Assembly: GCA_032622095.1 (NCBI GenBank)
Contig: CP136061.1
Coordinates: 122,088,754-122,152,753, forward strand
Length of the DNA: 64,000 nt
Direction of reading: 5' to 3'
Origin: Siphonodentalium dalli
Lineage: Eukaryota > Mollusca > Scaphopoda > Gadilida > Siphonodentaliidae
Shown piece by piece: positions 34,000 through 46,576 of the stretch. The translations under genes were made by a program, and so were the position numbers. Numbering within the stretch: position 1 is the stretch's first letter; every line of letters starts with the position of its first letter. The notes under the pieces were generated by a model. The model was given only the letters and a program-made list of their open reading frames with translations, had not been told where the DNA came from and ran no database searches.

Positions 34000-36739
34000 A
34001 GTCTCACAATGAGACTTTTTCCGCAACAATAATTTTTTTTCCGAGTTATCCCCCTGCATAGCTTTTTTATATTATAATAGGTTGGCGATTATTGCAATAC
34101 GATAGAGGAACACTCTGACTTTCGTACTCAGATTCATACATTTTTGTACCTCGCTTGCCTGACCGAAATTTTACGGGGAAATGGCTAATTTGGATTTATT
34201 TGTCGTTCTAGATATGGTTATTGTGCCTTTTATCATTCCTTTTCATGAAAACAAATTAAAAACAAGTCGAATATGTTATGATAATTTTTAAACATTCTTG
34301 TGCATGAAATTGGGGATAAATTGTTCCCAGAGTTAGAGTACGTTATTTCACAGTCCGTATTCGCCACCCCTGCACATTCGCAATGCGCAGCCTAACTTCC
34401 GGTGTGGAATTTTTATGTGTTAAAAATAAATAGTTTTTTCATCTGTCATATCTGCTTGTTTCGTTCATTATTCGCAGAAAATGTGTATCTCATTCTTTCG
34501 TGTACATAACGGATTAGATATAGACTGTTTTAACCCGTTTGGATGTTAGAAATACCGCTTAATTATCAGAAAATATCATGTGAAGTGACGGGACCAATCC
34601 GAATATCGCACACTGGACTTTCACTTTGTGAAGTTGGTCAACATGACCGCTTTCGCAGATTGCTGCTTCCAGCGTAGAAGGATACGCACTACGTTCATGA
34701 CTGAACTAACACTGGACTGGTCACAGACACTGTGTGTGAGTCACTGAGTGTGGCAGGTCAGGCTATGCCGTATTCAACTGTTATTATCATGGACATTGAC
34801 TCGAATAAGTGAATAGCACTGATTGACCCAAGGCAATGGAAGAATGCAAACAATGTGAATGTAATGATTATTGCAAAATATGATGATTATAGTTCTATTC
34901 TGGACTCCTCAGCCCTTCAATGCTGAAATGCAGTCAACGCTGAAATGCAGTCAACGCTGACGCCGTAAAAGGTCATTGAATGTTCAGAATTCAGATTCTA
35001 TCATTCTGCATAGTACATTACTCATTAGACTGATTAGAAGTACAGTAGCTACATGTGTGTGAACTTGTGAAGGGTAGAACATGATATGGAGATTGGAGAA
35101 TCAGAATGGCAATGGCACCACTCACCAGTGTCAGTGAATCGAGTGAGGATGTTTACCAAACATGTCATGAAACATGCAGACATGGACAATGCTGTGAAAT
35201 GGATTATAATTCACCAGACTCCCGGATCATGATCATAAGTTACCGGTACATACTAGTAACATTCCGCCTTTGATCATTAGATCAAGACTAAACCAGACTT
35301 CGATAATGAGTAATGGACAAAGACAGTTACATGTTACACATGCGGCTGCACATGGTTTTGATTCATTAAAATTATTTTGTAAAAATCATGAACTTATGTT
35401 ATCAAAATCAATGACTAACAGTGATCACCAAAGTCACTTACTGGTACATTGTTTATGCCAAACAACAGGTCTGACACAACTTGAATTCCATTGTACCGGT
35501 ACATGTACCGTATATATTCAACTATTATGAAGTGGTGAAAATATCTCATGTACGGTACCTACTACATGTACTAAGTACAGTATATATATCGGTGCTGGCA
35601 TTTTTGATTATTTAACTGATTTACTTGTACTAGTAGTTAGAATTTTGAAATCATCTTGGTGAGAAGTTATTTATAATGTCATTCAAATGGCATACCGGTA
35701 CATGCACATGTACTTCTGCCATTATGAAATAAACAGGTCTCCTGTAATAAGCTGTAGAATTCTTTTTATATTGGAATATGATGCCTTCTCATTTGCTCTG
35801 TTAAAATTATAGTGTTATATATATGTACATTTTAAGTGGTTGTGCATTATGAAGTGAGATGATTCTATGAAGTTTTAGTAAAAATAGAGAAAACCTGGAG
35901 TTTACGTATATACCGTACCAGTATACATTGTGTATGGTAGTACAATTAAGATATAATACATGTAGTTGAATATCACTATGATAGTTGAATTCAAGAAGAG
36001 CCAGACTTGATAATGACTTACTCATATTAGCATCTACATGTACTAGTAACGGTACTCTCATGTGCAATAATAGTGTCAATAATATGATAGTGTCAACACT
36101 GTTATTATATTTGGAGAACACTTCCCATGATCAGATCACTAAGAGACATAGAGTGAAATTGCTGTGGTTACTATTATTAATTTTAGCTAAAAAATCCCAC
36201 CATCACTATTATTAGTTTGTCTCTATTATTACGCAACTTAGAGGATGTTGTCTGAATGAACTATCATTTATTATATTACCTGATGTATCAGAACAAATTA
36301 AAAAGGTAATAAACAGGCCAGACACCTACATGTACAGTATGGTCGGTTCCAGTACTGCTAGTGTTATTGTACCAGTACTGTTTATATTCAGTACTAGGAA
36401 AATTTAATGAAAGTTATGCAACGAATGATTGTGTAGGCCTACTGATGTTAAAAGGAGTATAAATTTAAAATGACCTTGCCACTTTATCAAACACATCGCT
36501 ATTGATATAATACTCAATAATGAGTTTGTTAAAGTGGTGCGCTCGTTTTAAATTAACATGGAGAATATACTAGCAATTCATGTGGGTCCAATATGTGTAC
36601 ATATACATGTATACCGGTACACGCAGAGCTGATTGATTTACAATTATGGCTTTCATTATATCGTAGACAAGGTGTGGGATGTTTCTTTCATTTTCAGATG
36701 CTGTTAAAATTATTCATCAGGTTCACTGATTGTACCGTA
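34000..36739. other. Long stretch without recognisable gene
   Basis: AT-rich sequence, notably rich in TACCGGTA/ACATGTAC palindromes from 35230 onward. An 18-base motif 'CGCTGAAATGCAGTCAA' is tandemly repeated at about 34920-34958. Frames of 86 and 104 codons show no domains and lack splice context. It may be intron or intergenic. Confidence 0.4.
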
Positions 36740-36779
36740 GCTGGGACTAATACATGTATAACATATATTAGTCCCAGAT
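36740..36779. repeat. Small hairpin Q, copy 1
   Basis: GTAGCTGGGACTAATA pairs with TATTAGTCCCAG. A second copy is at 38131-38172. Confidence 0.7.
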
Positions 36780-36813
36780 TGTAGTGGGGTTGAGATATGG
36801 TTGCTGTTAGATC

Positions 36814-37364
36814 TTAAAGGTACTCAATCCGAATTAACGGTCGCAAATTACTATTTCCTTGACTTCGGGGGTAAAAAATATTTGATTCGAGTCGAGGAAC
36901 CCACCCACCACAGCTCAGAGTGATCAGATATCGATGTTATAAATCTATTATTTTAATTTAAGTGGCCCAATAGACAGTCAACGAGAAGAAGTTCATTGAC
37001 CAAATTGCGGGCAAAGATGGATAACTCTAAAATCAAGTGGCTTTTTGTGTCAGATATTTGACAAACCGGCAAAATAGAAAGTCATCGAGAAGAATTTCAT
37101 TGACCAAATTGCGGGCAAAGATGGATAACTCTAAAATCAAGTGGCTTTTTGTGTCAGATATTTGACAAACCGGTAAAATTTCGTTGAACAAAATGTTGAT
37201 AAATAACAGGTTTTGTGCAATTTTATACTATAGTTGATGGTGCTTTTCATTATTTTTGGGCAATTATTAGATTCTGAAAACTGAAGCGTCATTTCAAAAA
37301 ATGTTGTTGTTGGAATGTGATTATATGGGGACCCTCTGATCGATTAAGTACCGGTACCTGTAAG
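36814..37364. mobile_element. Family N copy 2 with internal ~110-base tandem duplication
   Basis: The left end TTAAAGGTACTCAATCCGA and interior match 17596-18044. A block from 'CATTGACCAAATTGCGGGC' through 'GTCAGATATTTGACAAACCG' is repeated in tandem at 36990-37180. The right end is decayed. Confidence 0.75.
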
Positions 37365-37858
37365 AGATTTTATGGTATCTGGAACATTTCATATTTAATT
37401 ACATGTAGCATGGCATTCAGAAATATGATATGTCGCCTTGAGGCAAAAAATTATATTACCATATTTATGGTAGTGATCGCCTACAATCCCTACATGTATT
37501 TACCAAAATGGACAGGATTACATTTTTCTCTTGTCTTGTCTATTTCATTCCTAACTTAGAAGTATGTCGATCTGGTAAATAATTGACTGGAGAGAATAGC
37601 ATTTATGTCTTGGCCACTAACTGGGAGCTGTGATAATAATAGTAAGTTATCGTTGGAGACCCCCCCCCCACAATGGAGATCTCTAGTCGCATCCATGTAG
37701 CCAATGTGTCTTATACCTTATAACCGGGGAGGTGGCTACATGTAGATGGTCCCCATTGGTGGGTGGTTGGGAAACTTGGGTTTGTCCACCTTGACATTTT
37801 CAAATGTACGTACCTTGAACCAGACCAAAGTCAAATGTTCTTGAAATACTACTTTGCA

Positions 37859-38100
37859 CCCCCCCCCCCCCCCCCCCCCCCCCCCAGTTGAATTTTCCAA
37901 ATGGTACCTCAAACATTTCCAACTGAAATGTCCAACCTGACACCCTCTAAACCTAAATTGTTCAACCGATAGCCATTCCGACCAAACTTTGGACCAAAAG
38001 TAGAAGAATATACTGCTGTTGGTCTAAAAACAACACATTCCCCCACTAAATACTGGTTGGAAAATCAAACAATCAATAATATATATTGTTTGTATCTCAG
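37859..38100 (-). repeat. 27-C tract and repeat K copy
   Basis: C27 at 37859-37885 is followed by 'GAATTTTCCAAATGGTACCT' and 'GGACCAAAAGTAGAAGAATA'. The same components recur at 39535-39716 and, reversed, at 51870-52150. The K family repeatedly sits beside C/G homopolymers. Confidence 0.7.
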
Positions 38101-38130
38101 GATGTCTACTGTTCACATTTCTACCTACAT

Positions 38131-38172
38131 GTAGCTGGGACTAATATATTATTATATATTATATGAGTCCCA
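38131..38172. repeat. Small hairpin Q, copy 2
   Basis: TAGCTGGGACTAATATA pairs with TATATGAGTCCCAG. It lies just outside element J. Confidence 0.65.
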
Positions 38173-38814
38173 GTCTCTAGTAAGCTATTATTATGGGAGG
38201 CCAAATTCACATTTAATAATCAATTGCGCTTAAGCGCAATCATTGCGCTTAAGCGTAATTATTTGCGCTTAAGCCCAATTCATGGTTATATGTAACAAAA
38301 CACCCCTGGTGAATAAATAGGTTTCTCCATAACTTAGCATTAACTCCTATTGACATGTCACTTCTTGGTTTCATTGGTTTGGATGGGTAGGGAGCTAGCC
38401 CAACTTCTTTATCAAAATGGCTGACTCGCAATAGTCTCACCTTCTGTTTTAGTTGGAGCGATTCGTGATAACATTATATTATCTTCGGTATATATTAGTT
38501 GGGGCTACTTGCAATAGCATTACTTTCTGTATTAGTCGGGGCGACATTGATTTTCTTAAATTTTCGAGTATACAGGCACACCATATGAGGGAAGCAAGCC
38601 CTCGGCGACACCACATTCACACTATATGATCATGGAAATACTATAGATTTGTGCAAGAGCTGCTGATTTAATAAGAAAAACTAGAGCTTCAGGACTGAGA
38701 CATCAAAGCTCCAGTAATTACACACCATTTTTTGGACAGGGATCAGCTGCAGGGATGCTGATAATATGAAAATAGAGTTTTTCCCCCCTGATTTAAGTCA
38801 ATAAGTAAACCATA

Positions 38815-39024
38815 CATTAATGCTCTAATTAATCGACTCCTTAACCACAGCAGAATTATGGATAACTTTTCAGGATTTAGTCGGAAATATGGCTTGTTGC
38901 CATTCATCGGAAAGCTCTCGAGAGCTTTTCGATGAATGGCAACAAGCCATATTTCCGACTAAATCCTGAAAAGTTACCCATAATTCTGCTGTGGTTAAGA
39001 AGTCGATTAAATAGAGCATTACTG
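38815..39024. mobile_element. Family A short palindromic MITE nested in J
   Basis: TA-flanked, ends CATTAATGCTC and GAGCATTACTG. The arms are near-perfect and meet at 'GAAAGCTCTCGAGAGC'. Confidence 0.9.
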
Positions 39025-39313
39025 TATGAGGTAAGAAAGCCCTCATGCAGTGACACAGCATGCATGTATAGGATATTACCATAGTAAAGGCTAAAATCTG
39101 TGCAAAAATACATTAAAGTCCAGCTGAACTGTAACCTAATTTGAGTATTGATATATCGTCCCGTGTGTATCAAAGTCCCCTTAACACAAATCCGCAAAAA
39201 ATCCAGTCAAAATACCCTGCAATTATTTTTTATATCTTGGTAACGAAACAGTCGCCGAAGATTTGTTTTCATTTTGCACTGCGCGCACATGGCTACTGGA
39301 GGAGCACGTGACA

Positions 39314-39321
39314 TGACGTCA
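39314..39321. promoter_or_regulatory. CRE consensus TGACGTCA
   Basis: A perfect palindromic cAMP-response-element consensus lies 57 bases upstream of the ATG of the broken coding fragment, close to a CACGTG E-box (39306-39311). Position relative to an ATG suggests a relic promoter. A second TGACGTCA in the same element is at 41739-41746. Confidence 0.35.
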
Positions 39322-39377
39322 CGGAGGGAACACAAATGCACAGTTCTGCTTTGCGTCATTGACAACGTGCGGCTATA

Positions 39378-39566
39378 ATGGCGATGGCAGGTCAGCGCTA
39401 ACGTTGTAAAGATGATTTTGATCTTGCTGCATTCGAGCCTGATGACAATGATCCTCCACATATCGGCGAGAGACCGGTGACCGACGATCCGACAATAAAT
39501 CATCGCATCCATGGACCATGCATTTGCACCGGTTCCCCCTCTTTCGGACCAAAAGTAGAAAGATAG
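39378..39566 (+). pseudogene. Broken N-terminal coding fragment, possibly P2X7-like intracellular-domain family
   Basis: ATGGCGATGGCAGGT opens a frame that meets TAA at 39399. It then continues in the same frame as an acidic segment 'DDFDLAAFEPDDNDPP', a 'DDPTINHRI' stretch and 'CICTGS', and stops at 39564. An acidic 'FEP' opener followed by an Asn/Arg stretch and a Cys-x-Cys recalls the N-terminus of invertebrate proteins related to the P2X7 C-terminal zinc domain, but the match is by eye and short. The expected zinc-binding Cys/His region is missing because repeat K begins about 39535. The upstream CRE and E-box look like a promoter. Possible explanations are a decayed host exon or a gene piece captured by element J. 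Confidence 0.3.
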
Positions 39567-39716
39567 GCTGCTGTACGTTGGTCTAAACGTCAACACATTT
39601 CCCAATCCACAACAATAACTGAATTGAAATTCAAACAGTTAGACAGTTCAGCCTGTATGTGGTGTATAATTTTCAACTTATATTGTGTCAAGCAGTTAAT
39701 TGCGGGGGGGGGGGGG
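39535..39716 (-). repeat. Repeat K copy ending in a 13-G run
   Basis: 'GGACCAAAAGTAGAAAGATA' and 'GTCTAAACGTCAACACATTT' match 37985-38040. A G run lies at 39704-39716. Confidence 0.65.
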
Positions 39717-39719
39717 ACA

Positions 39720-42170
39720 CATCCTTTCACCATTTATGCAGAAACTGCATATCACAAGTAGATCGCTCCATGATTAAATAAACAATTATGTTTTAACTTG
39801 ATATTCACGATACTGGGTATTAGATTTGTTGGTATGTAATTATTTCATCTAGTCAGTCATGAACATAGTGAGCAGAAATCCGCAAAAGCTTGACCTATAT
39901 ATTCCATTTAATACTAGTAGGCCCTATATATAATCCTCCAATTAAATGCTCTTTATGTTTAAATTTTTCAACTGGCTTTATATAGACACCCAAGTTCTCA
40001 TTGAGAATGTCTGGTCACTAATGGTAGGTATGCTATGTGTGAAACATCAAACATTTTATACTATCAAGAATTTCCAAACTGCTGTCTACGTACCGATACT
40101 GACCTGAAGTCTAAATGCAGTATCATGCATGGCCTTTAGATTATCATATAAAACACATTTTTTGACAATCTGTCAACAAAACAAAAACCGCAAAAGGCGT
40201 ACGTATATATATTATTTTCAGTATGTATTATGTTTATTCAATTTATTGTTTCAAATGAATCAAGACCAGTAACGCACAATCTCCACACGGACCAACTATC
40301 TAGGGCCTATATAGGCCTATATCTACCACACTCGGTGGAAATGTGGGCGTTCCTGCGCATATGACGAACGTAGTACTTACTAGGCCTACTATGGTACTGC
40401 GCTTTGATCACAAATCGAACGATATTTTACGCAAGCTACGTTCGCAATAACAAAATAGTCCCTCGCGATTGCTGCTCTTATTTTAAAAATAATACCCATA
40501 CAGTGGACTGAAGGCATGTTAAAAGGTAACATATTTCCATAATTGATCTATCTTTTACGATAGTAGGTGTTTCATAGTCAACTTTAGACACATTATTGTC
40601 GAGTATGGATATGCACACGCACGTGTATGACGTTGAGGTTAGGTCAGATGTATAGGTCACATCACCTGCATAATATTTGTTTGTGTTTATAGTTCAAATA
40701 CCAGTTTGTTAATGCTCGGTTACTGCTTAATGACTGATGTAGTCATATAAAATCGTAGCCATGTATATAATTCGAAGTACCATCAAGAATTTCTCTCAAC
40801 AATTCGATTGGAATACAAGGAATTTATGTTTTGTTGGTGGAAATATTGGCGAAAAATCGTGACAAACTGACATGATCGACACGGCTCGTAATACGTGGAT
40901 GCAGTGCGGTACATTTTCGTCTGATTTCATTTATATGGCAATATATGCTTTCACAAATGGATTAATACATTGGTGATTCGTATTGGATTTTAATTATTCG
41001 AAACATTCAATCTGGTGAGTAGACTTACTAATGATTTTCATTGAATCATTACATTTCATGATTTCAAGTTCAGGTTCTAATCGATGTTTACGTCACGTTA
41101 GACTAGAATTAACGTAGAACAGTCACTTATATTACACAGATTGTTCAATTTGTTGATTGGTAGCCTTGTAAATCATGCTTAATTTTGCATATTGTCATGC
41201 ATAGCTGACATTTTGTATTGTCAAGGTGCCGATTTATGTATTCACGCTTGAGTAGAACAAGTCACGATTCACACATCGCCGAAAGTAAATCCTCATGTAT
41301 GACCCATGTACTGCGACGTAGCCGTAGGTCTAGTACTAGACTACTGATACCACACCCCCCCCCCCCCACCACAATGACCGTGAGTGCATGGGTGTTTATT
41401 GGTACCGGTATTCACGTAGATAACATTTTGTTTGACAATGTGAATCACACTTGTGTATGTCCCAGCTTGCATTTCACAATATTTGTGAAAGATCCTTATT
41501 ATTCTTCAAAGTGCTTGGAACACAAGCAGCTGTATTGTGACAGCCCATTCCAAACTCTCGTTGTGGACAAACGCCGTCCACTGTTGTTAAATGGCTGCAT
41601 TAATTATTGTGCCACTTGAACATTTATGGCTACAGGTTGCAGCACTTTAAAAAAATAAACAACAATAAAAAAAGACGATTTCAAAATACGTGATTTTAAA
41701 AACGGCGCATAAAATTTCTTCCGTCTTGGTACCCTCGGTGACGTCATTTCCGAGTCGCGACGGAAACACCCGATTCAAAAATGACTATTGTAAACAAAGA
41801 AGCCGTTTTATTCAAATGTCTGGAAATAGTACTTTTTTGTAAAAATGTGAACAAAATGGAAAGGATACATGTTATAAACCTTATTTAGCATGAGTTAAGA
41901 CATATTTAGATATGTTTGGAGCTAAATTAATTGTATTATTCAGCTGGTCTTTAAAAACATCATACAAAACATTCCTAGAGTTCCGGGAAGGCGACATCAA
42001 TTCTTTGGATAGAGGGATGCTGATAATATGTAATTAGGGGATTCTCCTTGTTGAACACATACCCACAGTTTGACTGTTGAGTACAGGTCAAAATTAGCCC
42101 AATGCTCATCTTGTGTTGCTAGGTGATACACCAGGTCATGCTAATAGTTTATGGGTAGGTTAGATAGTAG
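39720..42170. other. Interior of element J without recognised gene
   Basis: AT-rich sequence. A 133-codon + frame (41218-41619) contains no domain that I recognise and includes a C-run. TGACGTCA occurs at 41739. Confidence 0.35.
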
Positions 42171-42324
42171 TCACAATTACGCTTAAGCGCAATTGATTGC
42201 GCTTAAGCGCAATTAAGCGTAATTAATTACGCTTAAGCGTAAATGCCCTATTTGCGCTTAAGCACAATATGTGGCAATTCATTATTAAATGTGAATTTGG
42301 CCTCCCATATATTATATGTTTTGG

Positions 42325-42575
42325 GTTGGGAGGTAGGCCTACCACCCGGGGGTGATACGTGGTGGCTAGGAGTGTTTTTAGGTGGTATTTAGGGCGGGCC
42401 ACCCACACATTCCGTTAAATCGGTCGAAATCCTTACCATTCTCGAAAATGGTCCATACCCAATTTTCACCCCTCGGGGTGGTACCACCCACGGGGGGTGA
42501 TGGGTGGAGGTCGGGGTGTTTCTATGTGGTATTTGGGGCGGGCCACACACCCATGCCGTCAAGTCAGCCGAAAGC
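42325..42575 (+). repeat. Two tandem copies of a ~140-base GC-rich repeat
   Basis: 'GGGGGTGATACGTGGTGG', 'GGTGGTATTTAGGGCGGGCC' and 'ACCCACACATTCCGTTAAAT' recur about 140 bases later with substitutions. Confidence 0.75.
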
Positions 42576-42734
42576 GACATTTTTGAAAATAAGGAATATA
42601 TATATAGGGAAGGGAATAAGTTCCAAATGTCATGATCGTTGTGATAGCGCCATATACAAATGTCTGCCATTAGCATGAATTGTAATTCGCCAGACACAAA
42701 GAATGATGAGGCGATCAGCATAATAATTGCATTA

Positions 42735-44726
42735 GAATATCAATTGTATGGAATACTATTATGGCCACTTCCTAATGGCGCTTTCGGTGCGCGCCGAAAG
42801 CGACAAAAAGTGTGCCATTAGTAACGCGCCGAAAGCGACAAATGTGCGTCGTTACGGTGCATGGCGGAATCTAGACCGTATACTATATAGATTTAAATTT
42901 GAGATATATGATGCATGTTTTTGCCGACTGGCCCACAAAATGACTCGTTCCCAATCTACATGTTACCAATGTCAACAGTCATGGCAAATTTCACAATGAT
43001 CCGACCAAAGTTACAACCTGTAGCCTATGCCAATGGCAATTGTCGACGGACGTACTTATGTTCGCAAACCATAGTGATTGGCGATGGGTATACCAAACCA
43101 TGGCAAATTGGCAATATCTCAACTTGAATTTTCATATTCAGCAGCTTGAGCTAAAATGCATGCTGAAATAGAGTCTTACATATCAAATTATGCAGCTTCT
43201 CATGTCTCAGTCATAAATAATGATAATCCTATTTATTCGAACAACGTATTCGGAAACACAAATGAATAGTACAACCACCGGTCCCTGGCACAAAATGGTC
43301 ATAATACTAAAAGTACATATATATCAGACACAGGGGTCCCTGGGGGTCCGGAATTTTTTGTTATTATATTATTTTTAGGGTCACATTCCCCACTTTAAAG
43401 AAATAACACCAAGCTTGGTGAAAATGGCTTCAAAATCACAATTTTTTCAAAATACCAAATGTGTTGACAGGACTGCCCCTTCCTTAAATAGTATAATAGT
43501 CTTTAAAACTAACATCCATAAAATGGGATAAAGCAAAACAAGTTTTAAAAATCCATTCCCAAATTCCAAAAAATGATCGATTTTTTAATAATCTGCCGAT
43601 CTGCCCGTCCGTTTGATCGCCTATATATAGCAACAGTTATAAACATTATCAGCGCCCTTAATCCCCGGGTTGGAATATCATTGGTATGGAATACTATTAG
43701 GAACATTAGGAAACATATATCTCAAATTTCAATCTATATATAGTATACGGGCTAGATGCCGAAAACGACAAAATGTGCGATATTAACGCATGTTTCGACG
43801 CGCAGAAAGCGACAAAAAGTGCGCCATTAGTAACGCGCCGAAAGCGACAAAATGTGCGTCGTTACGGCGCACGTTTTGTCGCTTTCGGCGCGCCGAAACA
43901 TGCGCTAATATCGCACATTTTGACGCTTTCGGTGCATGGCGGAATCTAGCCCGTATACTATATAGATTGAAATTTGAGATATATGATGCATGTTTTTGCC
44001 GACTGGCCCACAAAATGACTCGTTCCCAATCTATATGTTACCAATTCCAACAGTCATGCCTAATTTCATAATGATCCGACCAAAGTTACAACCTGTAGCC
44101 TATGCCAATGGAAATTGTCGACGGACGTACTTATGTTCGGAAACCACTGGCGATGGATACCAACCCATGGAAAATTGGCAATATCTCAACTTGAATTTTC
44201 ATGTTCAGCAGCTTGAGCTAAAATGCATTCTGAAATAGCGTTTTATTTATCAAATTATGCAGCTTCTCATGTCTCAGCCACAAATAATGATAATCCTATT
44301 TATTCGAACAACGTATTCGGAAACACACATGAATAGTACTACCACTGGCCCCTGGCACAAATTGGTCATAATACTAAAAGTACATATATATAAGACACAG
44401 GGGTCCGGGAATTTTTTTTATTATATTATTTTTAGGGTCAAATTCCCCATTTTAAAGAAATAACACCAAGCTTGGTGAAAATGGCTTCAAAATCAATTTT
44501 TTTTCAAAATACCAAATTTGTTGACAGGACTGCCCCTTCCTTAAATATTATAATAGTCTTCAACACTAACATCCATAAAATAGGATGAAGCAAAACAAAT
44601 TGTAAAAATCTATTCCCAAATTCAAAAACATTTCGATTTTTTTTTTAATCTGCCGATCTGCCACTCCGTTTGATCGCCTATATATAGCCAAAGTCATAAA
44701 CATTATTAGCGCCCTTAATCCCCGGG
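42735..44726 (+). repeat. Direct tandem duplication, repeat I (~0.94 and ~1.05 kb units)
   Basis: Unit 1 is 42735-43672 and unit 2 is 43673-44726. Both start 'GTATGGAATACTATTA' and end at 'CCCTTAATCCCCGGG'. Shared landmarks include 'GCCGACTGGCCCACAAAATG', 'TGTAGCCTATGCCAATGG' and 'ACACCAAGCTTGGTGAAAAT'. The copies differ by scattered substitutions and by the size of the hairpin near their left ends. No conserved protein frame. Confidence 0.9.
43714..43985. repeat. 272-base hairpin built from GAAAGCGACAAAATGTGCG
   Basis: The arms extend from 'CATATATCTCAAATTTCAAT' and 'GTATACGGGCTAG' on the left to their complements on the right. The centre holds nested direct and inverted copies of GAAAGCGACAAAATGTGCG next to GGCGCGCCG. 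Unit 1 (42776-42860) retains only part of this fold. Confidence 0.85.
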
Positions 44727-44728
44727 TT

Positions 44729-45210
44729 ACGTGTATGATATGACCCTATGACCACATTTTCAGAGGGGTTAAGTCGTTTTGTCGCCTTTTTCCGGACAGA
44801 CACACGAACTCAATTTATTTTTATTAGTAAAGGTTAGTGCTAATGTCACTACATGTATATATTTGCACGCGTGACACCCCGTCAACAACCCCGCCATCGC
44901 TAATGTACGTCCCTAGCCTCGGCACAGAAACTGACCAACATCCCGCGTCTGGACGTCGCCTTGATATGAATCTTGAAAGCATAATTTCGAGTTTTACTAT
45001 ACGAGTATAGGCTGCACTTTCAAGAATGAACAGTCCGTAGCTGCAGGTAAAATAAAGTCCATCCTGATTACGATGCGGCAAACTAACTTCATTTATATTA
45101 TTCGATTAATACAAGCCATTACTCTTTTCATCATTACTATCAATAAAACACGAATTATGCATGCACGCAAGAAACAGGTCTGTTGTGACAAACGCATGGC
45201 CAAATAGCCT
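44729..45210. other. No gene recognised
   Basis: Short frames without domains. Confidence 0.4.
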
Positions 45211-45284
45211 GTCTCTTTGAAAAGCCGACGAAATTCCTAACAGATGTACATCGTTTAGGAATTTCGTCTGCTTTCCAAAGAGAC
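45211..45284. repeat. 74-base hairpin
   Basis: GTCTCTTTGAAAAGCCGACG and AAATTCCTAA pair with TTAGGAATTTCGTCTG and CTTTCCAAAGAGAC. The loop is about 14 bases, of pre-miRNA size. Confidence 0.75.
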
Positions 45285-45424
45285 ATACGCATCGTACTCC
45301 GGTATCAGGATATAGGAGGCCATGCAGTTAGCTCGTACTGCGAGAAGCACACTCGATTAATTATCTTCATCCGGGCACTCTGAACCAACGGGGCCCGCTT
45401 CTTGGTTATATCGCAATAATCAAA

Positions 45425-45619
45425 GTGCCCCTTTAACCACAGCAGAATTATGGGTAATTTTTCAGGATTTAGTCGGAAATATGACTTGTTGCCATTCATC
45501 GGAAAGCTCTCAGTGAGGGCTTTCCAATGAATGGCAACAAGCCATATTTCCAAATAAATCCTGAAAAATTACCCATAATTCTGCTGTGGTTAAGGAGTCG
45601 ATTATATAGAGCATTACTG
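45425..45619. mobile_element. Family A MITE, left tip lost
   Basis: The arms are intact from 'TTAACCACAGCAGAATTATG' inward. The right end is GAGCATTACTG then TA, and the left tip is replaced by CAAAGTGCCCC. Confidence 0.85.
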
Positions 45620-46576
45620 TAATTGGATCCCGTTTCCAAGGCATTTTACAATTCAGTCACTTTTATTTTCATGTGAATTTTTCTACAAATTTCACACTTT
45701 TCCGATTATGTAAATATATATAAGTATGACTTTAAAATTAAGTAGGTTGAAAATAAAGCCCCAAAACCACATGGCACCTATTCACCGACTTTGGTTTATA
45801 TATACATGTAGTCCTAGTAGTTTATAGGAGATGAGGCTCAATGCGAAGCTACCGGTATCTGTGGTCGTTGATAAGTTCGACATTGCGGTTTAGAACTAAT
45901 CAAGTGGATTTTATGGCTATCATAGATTAACCACAATTATTGTTGATCGCCTTCGCATGTAGCATGCATACATGCTTGGTTCATTGTCCACCGAAATTCC
46001 ATTGGAGGACTATATTAATGACCCTCGTCCATCCGTGTGTGCATCCGTCCATCCGGACCTCTGACCGAGTCTGTATTCTGTCATTTTCTGTTAATTTTTT
46101 GTTTAATGTGGTACATATCGGTATATTAACCAAAATTGGAACCTGCGCAGGTACTCCCATAAAATATTTCTACAACATCAGATAGATACTAGTACGGTAG
46201 ATAGATAAGAATACTTCATTAGCTGAATGAATGTCAAAATAATAGTATCCAATGTACTTTCAAATATTAATTATAGATGCTGGAAGATCTCCGACCTATC
46301 CTTCATGTATTGTGTGTGTCACAGATCCTGCAGTGACAGCACATTCTACCCAGAGTGTACATAGCCAGAAAAAGGCTGTCTTCCTGCGCACTCCGGGATT
46401 ATCATCCAAAGAAATACCCAAGATATGAATTAATAGTTTTATGGGAAACATTTTGAGAACCACTTTTGTTATGCAAAAATTCACCATTAGAATATACATG
46501 ACTATACACACATGTATACGCTTTTCTATGTGCTGGGTTATTACGCAGTCAGTTAACTGAACCATAGGCCCTAATA
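45620..46576. other. No gene; one CCATCCGT microsatellite-containing repeat
   Basis: 'TCGTCCATCCGTGTGTGCAT' with CCATCCG repeats near 46025-46060 resembles the GGAC/GACA tails of repeats G and H. The remainder is AT-rich without genes. Confidence 0.35.

Larger units (their letters stand above)
38192..42309. mobile_element. 4.1-kb inverted-repeat element J with GCGCTTAAGC-rich ends
   Basis: The left end TATGGGAGGCCAAATTCACA and its continuation to 'TTTAATAAT' is exactly complementary to the right end. Subterminal 'GCGCTTAAGCGCAATT' repeats number three on the left (38226-38281) and about five on the right (42175-42270). TATTAT is present immediately outside both ends, a possible 6-base duplication. 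The interior carries a nested family A copy, a broken coding fragment with a CRE, and a repeat K copy. No transposase is visible. A related shorter element is at 49555-49976. Confidence 0.65.

Noticed and set aside
41218-41619. 133-codon + frame with several cysteines
   Set aside because: No recognisable domain, a C-run in the middle, and AT-rich flanks inside element J. It is no longer than chance frames elsewhere in the window.
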